DNA of 64,000 nucleotides from Onion yellows phytoplasma OY-M (GCA_000009845.1 AP006628.2:466302-530301); one strand, 5' to 3'; shown: positions 38,039 to 47,753, counted from the first letter of the stretch. Numbers and translations: made by a program. Notes: generated from the sequence alone by a model not told the origin.

Positions 38039-38245
38039 ATCATCGATAAAAAACAAATTATAAGCAATACATTTTCTTTTTGGAACACATTAAATCCCAA
38101 TTATCAAATGATAATTATTGCTTTTATCATCGGATTATTTTTTTTCTTTTTACATAGTATCATCAAAATAATTATTGGTATTATTTTATTAATTTTAATA
38201 TTAAAATTTGGTTTAAAAGTTGATTTTTTAAGAAATATTAACTAA
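38039..38245 (+). CDS. small two-helix membrane protein, unusual start
   Basis: The open frame encodes DKKQIISNTFSFWNTLNPNY, then hydrophobic segments (IIIAFIIGLFFFFLH and IIIGIILLILILK) and a basic end. A ribosome site (GTGAGGT) lies just before two ATC codons at 38039 and 38042. The first ATG is only at 38108, inside the protein-like part. Either initiation is at AUC or a start codon was lost. The first residues resemble the N-terminus of the transporter gene at 40646. Function unknown. Confidence 0.35.
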   Translation: MIDKKQIISNTFSFWNTLNPNYQMIIIAFIIGLFFFFLHSIIKIIIGIILLILILKFGLKVDFLRNIN

Positions 38246-38301
38246 CCTTACCAAACTAGATAAAATATTTACTTTCTAATTAAAAAAATAATTTATTATT
38301 T

Positions 38302-38337
38302 AACAACTCTTTTGCAAATTAAAGGGTTGTTTTTTTA
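38302..38337 (+). terminator. terminator after the small membrane gene
   Basis: Stem AACAACTCTTT/AAAGGGTTGTT (one G-T pair), 8-base loop, T run. Confidence 0.75.
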
Positions 38338-38584
38338 ATTTTAATTAGGAATACCAAAATATAAAAAGAGTACTTTTTAACATTTAGGCTATTTTTTAAT
38401 ATTATTTAATAAAAATTTATGAATAAAAAAATGCATAAATGCATTTAAAAACATTTTATTACTAAAATTAACCCAAACCAAACCCAACAACAAAAATTTT
38501 TTTGCAATTCTTAATATTTTTCTATCTAATTTACAAATACCAAAATAAGTATCTTAACTTTTTTCAAACAAAAATTATAAAAAA

Positions 38585-38593
38585 TGCTATAAT
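38585..38593 (+). promoter_or_regulatory. extended -10 promoter for argS
   Basis: TGCTATAAT with no convincing -35 at 16-19 bp. Confidence 0.5.
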
Positions 38594-38764
38594 AGTTTTA
38601 TAAAATATGTTTATATATCTTAAAATATCAAAAATGTTTATCAAAAAATTAACGAGACAAATTTTAGGTAAAAAGTTTTTAATAATTTCATTATTTTATC
38701 ATTTATTGTCATCATTCAGGAATCATTTTTTATTTTAAAATCCAAAAAGAAAGGAACTGCAATC

Positions 38765-40438
38765 ATGAATTTACAAACCACTAAAAGCAAAATCCAAAAT
38801 GTAATCCAAAAAGTTTTATTAGAAGAATTAATTTTACAAGAACAACTGGAAAATGACAAATTTGATTTTTCTTTACCTTTGTTTGCTTATGCCAAAAAAA
38901 CCAAAACTAACCCTCATATTATTTTTGAAAATATCAAAAAAAACCTTGTCACAATAAACGAAATCCAAGAATTAATGTTTTTAAACGGTTTTTTAAATAT
39001 CAAACTTAAAAGAGCTTCATTAGCTTACGAAATATTACTCAAAATCAACGAATTACAAGCTAATTATGGCAATTTTCCCAATCAAAATCAAATCATAGTT
39101 ATTGATTATTCTTCTCCTAATATTGCTAAAAACTTTTCTGTTGGTCATCTGCGTTCTACTGTTATTGGAAACGCTCTCAAAAATATTTATCAAAAATTAG
39201 GTTTTGAGGTAGTAGGAATCAATCACTTAGGAGACTGGGGAACCCAATTTGGTAAAATGATTGTAGCTTATCAAAAATGGGGCAACAAAGAAAAAATCCT
39301 AAAAGACCCAATTAACGAACTACAAAAATTATATGTTTTTTTTCATCAACAAGCCAAAACCAATCCTGAATTAAACGAACAAGCCAATTTTGCTTTTTTA
39401 CAATTAGAACAACAAAACCAAAAATATCTCGATTTGTGGAAATGGTTCCGCGAAGTGTCTTTACAAGAATTTTGCAAAATTTATGATATTTTGGGGATTT
39501 CATTTGATTTTTTCTTGGGAGAATCTTTTTATAATGACAAAATCGCTCCTCTTTTTGAAGAATTAGAACAAAAAAAACTTTTAAAAGAAGAAGACCAAGT
39601 TTTGCTTATAGAACTTGATAATTTACCTCCTGGTTTAGTGAAAAAAACTAATGGCAGCACCTTGTATTTAACAAGAGATCTAACTACTTTTAAATATCGT
39701 TTTAACACTTTTAATTGTCAAAATGTTTTATATGTTGTAGGCAACGAACAAAAACTTTACTTTAAACAATTAGCCCAAATAATTGAAAAAATGGGATACT
39801 GTGACACTAAAATAAAACACATTAATTTTGGTTTAGTTTTGATGGATGGCAAAAAAATTTCTACTAGACATCACAAATTTACTACCTTAATTGAAGTAAT
39901 TAATCAAGCTACTATTTTAGCCCAAAAAATCATTGAAGAAAAAAATCCTCATTTATCAAATCTTAACCAAACTGCACGCAAAATCGCTGTAGGAGCCATC
40001 ATTTTTAACGACCTTAAAAACGATAGACATCTAGATATTGATTTTAATTTAGAAACTATTTTACAATTTAAAGGACAAACAGGACCTTATCTTCAATACA
40101 CAGCAGCACGTCTAAATTCCCTTTTAAACAAAGAAAAACTAGACACAAACTTAATTGACAAAACCATTTATCAAAAAGACCATTATTTTATTTTAGTAAA
40201 ATTATTAGACCAGTTTCCTTTAATTTTGCAAAAAGCCCAAAAAGACAATATGCCAAGTATTTTGGCAAGATATATGTTAAAAATAACTCAAAATGTTAAC
40301 TTTTTATATTCACAAGAAAAGATTTTAACAGATGATAAAACCACTACAAACACTAATCTTTTATTAATCCAAGCAGTTTTTATCACTCTTAAAGAAAGTT
40401 TAAGAATTTTAGGGGTTCCTTTTTTAGAAAATATGTAG
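38765..40438 (+). CDS. argS: arginyl-tRNA synthetase
   Basis: This 557-residue class I synthetase attaches arginine to tRNA-Arg. It has an additional N-terminal domain (about 1-85) that recognises the tRNA elbow, then SSPNIAKNFSVGHLRST with the HIGH-type VGHL (126-129), NHLGDWGTQFGKM, a degenerate KMSK-type loop (GKKISTRHHK) and the C-terminal anticodon-binding helices (QYTAARLNSLL). The absence of a standard KMSK is normal for many ArgRS. Ribosome site AAAGGAAC. A short terminator follows. Confidence 0.95.
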   Translation: MNLQTTKSKIQNVIQKVLLEELILQEQLENDKFDFSLPLFAYAKKTKTNPHIIFENIKKNLVTINEIQELMFLNGFLNIKLKRASLAYEILLKINELQANYGNFPNQNQIIVIDYSSPNIAKNFSVGHLRSTVIGNALKNIYQKLGFEVVGINHLGDWGTQFGKMIVAYQKWGNKEKILKDPINELQKLYVFFHQQAKTNPELNEQANFAFLQLEQQNQKYLDLWKWFREVSLQEFCKIYDILGISFDFFLGESFYNDKIAPLFEELEQKKLLKEEDQVLLIELDNLPPGLVKKTNGSTLYLTRDLTTFKYRFNTFNCQNVLYVVGNEQKLYFKQLAQIIEKMGYCDTKIKHINFGLVLMDGKKISTRHHKFTTLIEVINQATILAQKIIEEKNPHLSNLNQTARKIAVGAIIFNDLKNDRHLDIDFNLETILQFKGQTGPYLQYTAARLNSLLNKEKLDTNLIDKTIYQKDHYFILVKLLDQFPLILQKAQKDNMPSILARYMLKITQNVNFLYSQEKILTDDKTTTNTNLLLIQAVFITLKESLRILGVPFLENM

Positions 40439-40487
40439 TAATTTTTAAAAAATACCTTATTTTTCATAAAACAATTAAATCCCAAAG

Positions 40488-40510
40488 AAAAGTCTGCAAA
40501 GACTTTTTTT
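40488..40510 (+). terminator. terminator after argS
   Basis: Stem AAAGTCT/AGACTTT, loop GCAA, T run. Confidence 0.75.
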
Positions 40511-40633
40511 ATTTTGTTAAAATTAAATATTTTTATTTTGGCTTGGAAAATCAAATCCACAAATCCAAAACTAAAAAACTAAAAAACTAAAAAAAGAAAA
40601 CCCAAACAACCACCCAATAATTAAAAGAAGGAA

Positions 40634-42493
40634 GTGATTATTTTCATTGATAAAAAACATTTTTTTAAAAACATTTTCCAAAATACCAATAAAACCCAAA
40701 TGTTAAAAATTACTGCATTATTAATTAGTTTTTTATTTTTAATATGGCTGAATTTATCCATATTTGGATATTTCCATATAAAAAATAATTCCAAAAAGAA
40801 AACCATTTTAAAAGTAGGAGTTAACAACAATTCTGCTCCTAATGTTTTTAAAGTTTTAGAACAAAATGAGGGAAAGAAGGCCAAAAAAGCTGTAAACGGT
40901 GAATATATAGCGGGTTTTGATATTGATTTAATCAATAATATAGCTGATAAACTAGATTTAGAATTAGAATTTCATGTCTTTGATTTTGCAGGACTTCTTA
41001 ATGCCTTAGAACAAGAAACAATTGACATCGCAGCTGCGTCTTTGAGTATTACAGACAAAAGAAAAGAAAAATACGATGTTTCTAAAGCCTATATGCAAAC
41101 TGGAACCAGCATAGTAGTAAGAAACAAAAGATTTGATGATTTATTGGATAATTTAAGAAAACAACAAGAGCCAAACAATAACAAAGAAATAAAAATAAAT
41201 TATAATGAATTTTGCCAAAAATTAAAAGATTTAGGAAAAGAAAAACCCATTAAATTTATAACATTTCTAAATACTGTTGCAATCCCAGTAATTGAAAAAA
41301 TCAAATCAGATACTAATAAAGAAAAAGAATATGTCATCAAAAATAAAGAATTAACAAGTTCATCTGCATGTTTTACTGATATTTTACAAGGAAAATCAGA
41401 TATGTTTATAACAGATAATTGTTTAGCTAGATGGGCTTATGAAATAAATCAAGATTTGACATATTTTGATGTGCATTCTGATAACTTAGAACATTCTACT
41501 TGTCCCCAAGGTTTAGGAATATTTTTTCCTAAAAAAAATGATGAAGATAGAAGAATACCAAATTTACAAGAAAAGATAAATGCAGCGTTGGTAAAATTGG
41601 ATTTAGTTAAAAAAGATGAAAAAGGCGAATTCCAAGACATCATAGACTTAAAGAAAAAAAATCATGAATTAAAAGAAACTAGTAAAGAAGAAGTTAGTTC
41701 AGAAGATAAAAATAAAATAGAAGAAATAGAAAAAAAAGTAAAAAAACGACTAGATGAAATCTTTAATGAAAACAAAGAAACAATTGAACTACCAACAAAA
41801 AAGATTTTCATCCAAGCCCAAAAAACCATTCCATCTTATCTAAAAGGACTCAAAACTACTTTAATTTTAGCTATTGACAGTCTTATTGTTGGCTTTTTAT
41901 TAGCTATTATATGCACTTTAATTAAAAATATAAAATTAGATTATCACAAAAATAATTTCTTGATAGTTGCTATAATAAAAATATTAAATACTTCCATAAA
42001 TGCTTTGTTTTTTGTCTTAAAGGGCATTCCTGTAGCCGCTCAAGCAATGTTTATTTATTACAGTATTACTTTTCTTTTTAAAGGAAATTTTAATCCTTTA
42101 CACGCAGGAATTTTTGTTTTAATACTTAATTCTTTAGCAAGTATTACAATGATTTTGATGCAAAATATTAAATTCTTAGATAAAGGACAAATTGAAGCTG
42201 CTCATTCTTTGGGGATGAACCAAAAGCAAGTTTTTCTCTCTATTGTCTTTCCTCAAACTTTAAAAAGGTCAGTTCCTTTTATTTTGCAACAATTAATCAC
42301 AAACATTAAGGATAGTTCTTTTTTTGCCATTATAGGAGTTGCCGAACTTTCTTGGAAAGCACAAAGCAATATGGGAGCTACCTTAAATCCAATCTTGCCT
42401 TTTGTAATGATATCTTGTTTTTATTTAATAATTATTAGTATGACTGGTTTTTTAAGCAAAATGTTAGAAAAAAATATTAAATTGAAAAAATAA
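40634..42493 (+). CDS. amino-acid ABC transporter, binding protein fused to permease (copy 1)
   Basis: This protein of about 615-619 residues is an importer half carrying its own substrate receptor. It has a membrane anchor (about 22-46) and a periplasmic-binding-protein domain (about 55-330, GFDIDLINNIADKLDLELEF and AAASLSITDKRKEKYDVSKAY, the polar amino-acid type). A charged helical linker (about 335-390) leads to a permease domain with about five helices and the EAA loop (QIEAAHSLGMNQKQVFLSIV) that docks the ATPase. No ATPase gene is in the window. GTG 40634 is embedded in the ribosome site (AAGGAAGTGA); ATT 40646 may be the real start. Similar to GlnP/ArtM systems; substrate unknown. Confidence 0.85.
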   Translation: MIIFIDKKHFFKNIFQNTNKTQMLKITALLISFLFLIWLNLSIFGYFHIKNNSKKKTILKVGVNNNSAPNVFKVLEQNEGKKAKKAVNGEYIAGFDIDLINNIADKLDLELEFHVFDFAGLLNALEQETIDIAAASLSITDKRKEKYDVSKAYMQTGTSIVVRNKRFDDLLDNLRKQQEPNNNKEIKINYNEFCQKLKDLGKEKPIKFITFLNTVAIPVIEKIKSDTNKEKEYVIKNKELTSSSACFTDILQGKSDMFITDNCLARWAYEINQDLTYFDVHSDNLEHSTCPQGLGIFFPKKNDEDRRIPNLQEKINAALVKLDLVKKDEKGEFQDIIDLKKKNHELKETSKEEVSSEDKNKIEEIEKKVKKRLDEIFNENKETIELPTKKIFIQAQKTIPSYLKGLKTTLILAIDSLIVGFLLAIICTLIKNIKLDYHKNNFLIVAIIKILNTSINALFFVLKGIPVAAQAMFIYYSITFLFKGNFNPLHAGIFVLILNSLASITMILMQNIKFLDKGQIEAAHSLGMNQKQVFLSIVFPQTLKRSVPFILQQLITNIKDSSFFAIIGVAELSWKAQSNMGATLNPILPFVMISCFYLIIISMTGFLSKMLEKNIKLKK

Positions 42494-42515
42494 AAGAAAA
42501 AGAATAGAAAAGGAA

Positions 42516-44345
42516 GTGAACAATTTCATTAATTTAATTAATAAAAACTCATTTTTAAAAAATATTTTCCAAAAGAAAAATAATATAAAAATATTCAAAA
42601 TTATTACATTATCAATTAGCTCTATATTGTTGGTATGGTTGCATTTTTCAGTATTTGGATGGCATTTTTCAACCAAAACAAAAAAACAAAATCTTCAAAA
42701 ATATTCCAAAACTTTAAAAGTAGCAATGACTAATAGTTCTATTCCCAACACTTTTAAAGCTACAAATCAAAAAAACGCTATAAAAGCTACAAATGGCGAA
42801 TATATAGCAGGATTCGATATAGATTTAATCAAGGATGTAGCTGAAAGATTAGAGTATAATTTAGAAATTCATGTCTTTGATTTTGCAGGAGTTCTAACTG
42901 CCTTAGAGCAAGGAACTGTAGATTTGGCAATTACAACTTTAAGTATTACAGACCAAAGAAAAGAAAATTTCATAGTTTCTAAAGCATACACACAAACTGC
43001 AACAAGCATGGTAGTAAGAAAAAAAGATGACAGATTCAAAGAAATAGTTGAAAATAAAAAAATAGAATATAAGGATTTTTGCCAAAAATTAAAAGAAAAA
43101 GGTGCACCTCAAAAACCAATTAAATTTGTAACAGTTACTAGCACTGCTGCAATCAAAATGATTGAAGATGAAATAACAAATAAAGATGATATCAAATCAC
43201 ATGTTAAAAAAAACAACGAATTAACTAGTCCTCCTGCATGTTTTCAAGATGTTTTACAAGTAAAATCAGATATTTTTGTAATAGATAGTTATTTGGCTAG
43301 ATGTGCTTGTCAAAAAGAAGATGACTTAGTATATTTTGATATGACCTCAGATGATTCAAAATATTCTGTTTGTCCTCAAGGTTTAGGGATATTTTTGCCT
43401 AAAGGAGAAAAAGAAATCCGAAGCCTAGAATTAAAAGAAAAAATGGATAAAATTTTATGCGATTTAAAATTAGTTACAAAAGATGAAAACCAAAGTTTAC
43501 AAGACATTATAGATTTAAAGGAAAAACGTAAAAATTTAACAAAAGACAACGATAAATACAACCAAATAGACAATAAAATAAAAAAAATAGAAAGTGAATC
43601 AGAAACAAGATTAAAAACAGTTTTTGACAACCACAAAGACATGCTTTCTAAAAGCACTACTTGGCATCAAATCAAAGAAACTTTTCCATCTTATCTAGAA
43701 GGACTCAAAACCACTTTAATTTTAGCTATTGATGGTCTTATTATTGGTTTTTTATTTGCAACTTCATATACTTTAATTAAAAACTCTCAATCCCATAATA
43801 AAATAATATTAAATATTAACAAAGGAACAACTTATTTTTTAGATACTTTTTTTTTTATTTTAAAAGGGATTCCTGTAGCTGCCCAAGCAATGCTTGTTTT
43901 TTATGGTATTGGTTATCTTTGCAAAGATCTTTTTGAAATTAAACGTTTGTATGCAGGTCTTTTTGTTTTAGTACTTAATTCTTTGGCAAACATTACTGTA
44001 ATTTTAATGCAAAATATTAAATTCTTAGATAAAGGACAAATTGAAGCCGCTCATTCTTTAGGGATGAACCAAAAGCAAGTTTTTTTCTCTATTATCTTCC
44101 CCCAAACTTTAAAAAGATCGGTGCCTTTTATTATCCAACAATTCATCACAAACATTAAGGATAGTTCTTTTTTTGCCATTATAGGAATTGCCGAACTTTC
44201 TTGGCAAGCACAAAGCAATATGGGCTCTACCTTTAATCCGATTCTGCCTTTTGTAATGATATCTTGTTTTTATTTAAGCATCATTAGTATTGCTAATTTA
44301 TTAGATAAAATATTTTCCAAAAATATCATTAATTTAAATAAGTAA
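42516..44345 (+). CDS. amino-acid ABC transporter, binding protein fused to permease (copy 2)
   Basis: This 609-residue paralog of the preceding gene lies 22 bp downstream and has the same domain order: anchor (about 20-42), binding domain (AGFDIDLIKDVAERLEYNLE, then LAITTLSITDQRKEN), charged linker, and permease with EAA loop. The permease halves of copies 1 and 2 are almost identical in nucleotide sequence, while the binding domains differ more. This points to duplication with gene conversion of the membrane part, and possibly different ligands. GTG 42516 sits directly on the ribosome site; ATT 42528 is the analogous alternative start. Confidence 0.85.
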   Translation: MNNFINLINKNSFLKNIFQKKNNIKIFKIITLSISSILLVWLHFSVFGWHFSTKTKKQNLQKYSKTLKVAMTNSSIPNTFKATNQKNAIKATNGEYIAGFDIDLIKDVAERLEYNLEIHVFDFAGVLTALEQGTVDLAITTLSITDQRKENFIVSKAYTQTATSMVVRKKDDRFKEIVENKKIEYKDFCQKLKEKGAPQKPIKFVTVTSTAAIKMIEDEITNKDDIKSHVKKNNELTSPPACFQDVLQVKSDIFVIDSYLARCACQKEDDLVYFDMTSDDSKYSVCPQGLGIFLPKGEKEIRSLELKEKMDKILCDLKLVTKDENQSLQDIIDLKEKRKNLTKDNDKYNQIDNKIKKIESESETRLKTVFDNHKDMLSKSTTWHQIKETFPSYLEGLKTTLILAIDGLIIGFLFATSYTLIKNSQSHNKIILNINKGTTYFLDTFFFILKGIPVAAQAMLVFYGIGYLCKDLFEIKRLYAGLFVLVLNSLANITVILMQNIKFLDKGQIEAAHSLGMNQKQVFFSIIFPQTLKRSVPFIIQQFITNIKDSSFFAIIGIAELSWQAQSNMGSTFNPILPFVMISCFYLSIISIANLLDKIFSKNIINLNK

Positions 44346-44372
44346 AAATAGCTGTAAATTAAATATTACTCT

Positions 44373-44401
44373 AAAAAGATCATTTATAATGGTCTTTTTT
44401 T
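44373..44401 (+). terminator. terminator after transporter copy 2
   Basis: Stem AAAAAGATCATT/AATGGTCTTTTT (one G-T pair) with a short loop and T run. Confidence 0.75.
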
Positions 44402-45124
44402 ATTTGCCAAAAAAACTCTATAAGTATAAAAAATAAATGAATTTTAAAAAAATACACTTTTTTTATTTTATTTGATATAATATAAATAAGTATAAATATT
44501 TAAGAGTAATTTTAAATATTTAATAAATTAATGTCGGGAGATAAAAACAATGTTTTGCAATTTTAAATATAAATTACATGTTTATTTTCAAATAGTTGTT
44601 TTTATTGTTGTTTGAAACTCAAATCTTATTATATCAGGAGCCTAAAATGGACGTTAATGTTAAATATAAATCTAAATATATGTTTAGATATAAGTCAAAC
44701 TTATATCAGATAATAAAAAATAACAAATCTCTAAATTATCAATAAAATACACATAAATAACGCATTTATTATTTTAAAAATAAATAAATTATAATCTAGC
44801 TATAACAAAATAACTGGCATTTTTTTGCCCTTTTTTAAACGTAAATATATTTATAAATATAAAAAATATCTTTTAAATATTTAGATATTATAATTTGTTA
44901 TGCAAAAAAACATTTAATCATCATTTAAACACTATCAAAACTAAAAAACTTATAATTTTTTTACCCCAAAACATTAATTAAACATTATCATTTTTTATTA
45001 TTCTTAGAAAACCAAAAATAACATCACAAAAATAATATGATAAGGAAGGAAAAACTTTAATTCATTATTTATTTTTTGAATTATTCCAAACTAAAATCCC
45101 AAAATAAAAAAGGAATCAAATAAA
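44402..45124. other. spacer holding a decayed secreted-peptide gene
   Basis: 723 bp. Apart from the broken peptide gene at 44550-44745 it is AT-rich, with several TATAAT-like strings and an AAGGAAGG near 45043. No other gene supported. Confidence 0.5.
44550..44745 (+). pseudogene. broken short secreted-peptide gene
   Basis: A strong ribosome site (GGGAGATAAAAACA) precedes ATG 44550. The frame reads MFCNFKYKLHVYFQIVVFIV, a signal-peptide-like start, then TGA 44613-44615, then NSNLIISGA and TAA. After a one-base shift the sequence continues QEPKMDVNVKYKSKYMF to TAA 44743, and that part has its own ATG 44647 with AGGAG upstream. Joined, it would be about 65 residues: signal peptide plus a short basic mature peptide, the size class of phytoplasma effectors such as TENGU. 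Homology to TENGU is a guess; the broken architecture is seen. Confidence 0.45.
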
Positions 45125-45735
45125 GTGATTTATATAAAACGGTTTTTTCAAATCTTTGCAAAAATAAAAAAAATATTGAAATATTAAAAATTTCTACATT
45201 ATTAATTGGTATTGTAATTATATTCTGATCGCATTGTGAAGTGTTTGGTTGGTTTAAAAAAGAAAAGATAAATCAAGAACAAAGACAATCAGAATCAAAC
45301 ATTTCAGAAAAAACAACTACAAACAACAAAGACGAACACATTTTAAAAGTTGGAGCAATGAATAATGTTACTCCTAATGTTTTTAAAGTTTTAGAACCTC
45401 ACAAAGATACTATTAAATCTCAAAAAACTGGTGAATACGTAGCAGGTTTCGATATTGATTTAATCAAAGAAATAGCAGAAAATTTAGAACTGAAATTAGA
45501 AATCTATGTCTTTGATTTTAAAGGTATTTTAGGCGATTTAAATCAAAATAAAATTGATTTATCAATTACTTCTATGAGCATTACAGAAGAAAGGGCAAAA
45601 ACTCTTGACGTTTCTAAAACTTATACACATACAGAAACAAGCATGGTAGTAAGAAAAAGCGACAAAAGATTTGATGATTTAAGAAAAACTAAAGAAATAG
45701 ATTATGACTCATTTTGTGACAAATTAAAATGGTAG
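45125..45735 (+). pseudogene. transporter paralog 3, 5' half only
   Basis: Ribosome site AAGGAA, GTG 45125. Three lesions: a frameshift at an A8 run (45166-45173); TGA 45226-45228, exactly at the tryptophan of copies 1 and 2 (LIWLNLSIFGY / LVWLHFSVFGW); and truncation at about 45731, after FCDKLK in the binding domain. The open part from 45241 (164 codons) contains AGFDIDLIKEIAENLELKLE, clearly the same binding family. The permease half is absent. A 4.2-kb mobile block begins at the break. Confidence 0.85.
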
Positions 45736-45826
45736 TTTTGCCAGAACCAGCTCCACCATGTATATACATGCAAGAAGCATCTGAATTAATAATATCTTTT
45801 TGTTCTTTTGATAAATTAAATAACAT
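45732..45826 (-). pseudogene. N-terminal fragment of an SF1 (UvrD/Rep-like) helicase
   Basis: ATG 45826 with ribosome site AAAGGAGA begins LSKEQKDIINSDASC, then IHGGAGSGKTTILI. This is the Q-motif and Walker A of superfamily 1 helicases. Similarity ends at the junction with the transporter pseudogene, leaving about 32 codons. The rest of the gene is not found at the other end of the block, so it was lost. UvrD-like helicases are common in phytoplasma PMUs. Confidence 0.65.
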
Positions 45827-45847
45827 CTTATTCTCCTTTATAATATT

Positions 45848-46150
<303 letters not shown>

Positions 46151-46204
46151 TTACTTATCTTTATTATCTAAAAAGATAACTCTTTGAACAATAACTTTAT
46201 TTGA
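46151..46204 (-). pseudogene. ssb: ssb remnant with internal deletion
   Basis: The minus strand encodes SNKVIVQRVIFLDNKDK and a stop, matching the C-terminus of the SSB at 2262 (TTKVIIQNVIFLDNKTK). Immediately upstream is GGAGAAATAAAA, the same ribosome site as that gene. The string AAATAAAGT follows both the ssb start and this join, so a deletion between two AAATAAAGT repeats explains the remnant. Confidence 0.7.
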
Positions 46205-46221
46205 TGTTTTATTTCTCCTTT

Positions 46222-46659
46222 CTATTTAAATTGTAACAAGGCAATAGGAGCTGCTATTGGCCCTACAGATGCCAATATAGGAGCTAAGACTACACAACTA
46301 ATAACACCTACAACAATAGTTAAACTTACAACTGCGATATCTTTAACTAATTGATTATTGTCATTTGATTCAATTTGAAATTGATATTCATTATCATTTT
46401 TTTCAGTTTGAGGTTTTAATTGATTTAAAGTTTTTAAACTTTTTAAAGAATTAATTAATCCAATTATATTATTAACTTTATTAGTATCATGGATATATTG
46501 AGTTTTATATTGAGATTGGGTTTCAACTTTATTTTTATCTTGAATTGATTTAAATAATTTAGGTAATCTTAAACCTAAAAGGAATAAGAGAATTAAAAGA
46601 ATGATGACAATAAATATAACCCAAAAATTTAAAAATATTTTTCTTTTCTTATTCATCAT
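46222..46659 (-). CDS. two-helix membrane protein (hypothetical)
   Basis: This is a 145-residue protein. It has a basic start (MMNKKRKIF), transmembrane helix 1 (about 10-30, FWVIFIVIILLILLFLLGL), a polar middle (about 35-108) and helix 2 (about 110-140, VSLTIVVGVISCVVLAPILA). Both ends could sit on the same side, leaving a loop of about 75 residues. ATG 46659 overlaps the stop of the upstream gene by one base, implying coupled expression. Family unknown. Confidence 0.6.
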   Translation of the reverse strand: MMNKKRKIFLNFWVIFIVIILLILLFLLGLRLPKLFKSIQDKNKVETQSQYKTQYIHDTNKVNNIIGLINSLKSLKTLNQLKPQTEKNDNEYQFQIESNDNNQLVKDIAVVSLTIVVGVISCVVLAPILASVGPIAAPIALLQFK

Positions 46660-47753
46660 TAATAATTTATAGTTTCTTTAACAGTTCCATCTGGGTTGTA
46701 ATATGTTATTTGGGTTGGTTTTCCTTCGGGGTTGATTTCCTTAATCAAGTTAATTGTTTTGGCATCATCTTGGTAATAGGTTGCTTTGATTATTGTGCCT
46801 TCGGGGTTGGTTTCCCAAATTTGATTTATAGTTTTACCATCATCATGATAAATAATTCTTTTAATTTCTTTTTTATTTTTAGAATCTAATATTTTAATAT
46901 GCTTTATAGTTTTACCACCTGGATGATAAACTATTTCTTGTTCAGTTGTTAAACTTTCAACTTCAGATTCTATTTTTTTTAGAATATTATTAAATGTTTC
47001 TTGTTCTTGTTGTGCAGAAGCTTTTAATTCTTGCAAACTGGAACCTGCATCTTTTAATTCTTTCGCAGTATATCCCACTTCTTTAATTTGTTGAAAAGTA
47101 AATCCTATATCTTTTAATTGTCTAGCAGTAAGATTTAATTTCTTAAAATCCGAAATATTTTGATAAAGTTTAGTTTTAAAAAATTTAACTTTACCATTTT
47201 TATCTATTTCTTTAAACTTTTCTTCATTATCATGAAATTCTTCAATAGAATTATCAATATTTTTACGTTTCATTAATTTTTTATTAACAGAATTATATTC
47301 CATCCAAACACCATCTGATAAAGTTTTTTTGATTAATTTACCGTGTAAACCGTACTCTTCAACATTATTATATTTATCAGTTTTTTTCAACAAAAGACCA
47401 TTATTTTTATCATATTCCCAAATTGTATCATCTTTATCGATTTTTTTAACTAATTGGTGAGCAAATAAATTATAATATTCTTTTTCTCCATTATCTCTTA
47501 TAAACTCATAAGGAGTATCTTTCATATATTCGTTTTCTTTTTTAAGTTTTTTATTTTCATTATATATAAAGTCATTTAACTCTCTTGCTTTTGCTTTAAT
47601 ATCTACTTCTTGTAATTTACGTATTTCTTCGGTTTCTAAATGATATTTATAAGCAAGCCCACCTATCCAAAACAAAAAAAACAGTAATGTTCAAGTAGTA
47701 ATTAAAAAAGGAATTATTTTATAATGTTTATTGCCTATTCTAAAACTTGACAT
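46659..47753 (-). CDS. membrane-anchored protein with DUF2963-like repeats, in-frame TGA at codon 21
   Basis: ATG 47753 has a good ribosome site (AAAAGAGGTT). Twenty codons (MSSFRIGNKHYKIIPFLITT) reach TGA 47691-47693. The frame continues without interruption as TLLFFLFWIGGLAYKYH, completing a transmembrane anchor, for 343 more codons. The body has a coiled segment, tandem motifs of about 10 residues (TARQLKDIGF, FQQIKEVGY, AKELKDAGS) and C-terminal repeats of the type YHDDGKTINQI...NPEGT, as in the phytoplasma DUF2963 family. Tryptophan would suit the TGA position. If TGA stops, only a product lacking part of the anchor could start at 47675. Confidence 0.65.

Larger units (their letters stand above)
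38246..38764. other. argS upstream region
   Basis: 519 bp. A terminator (38302-38337) ends the small membrane gene. Then come AT-rich sequence, an extended -10 TGCTATAAT (38585-38593), and a leader of about 165 bases before argS. The leader could hold a control element, but I recognise no tRNA-binding (T-box) sequence. Confidence 0.5.

Noticed and set aside
38594..38764. T-box riboswitch in the argS leader
   Set aside because: No T-box core or antiterminator sequence could be recognised in the AT-rich leader.
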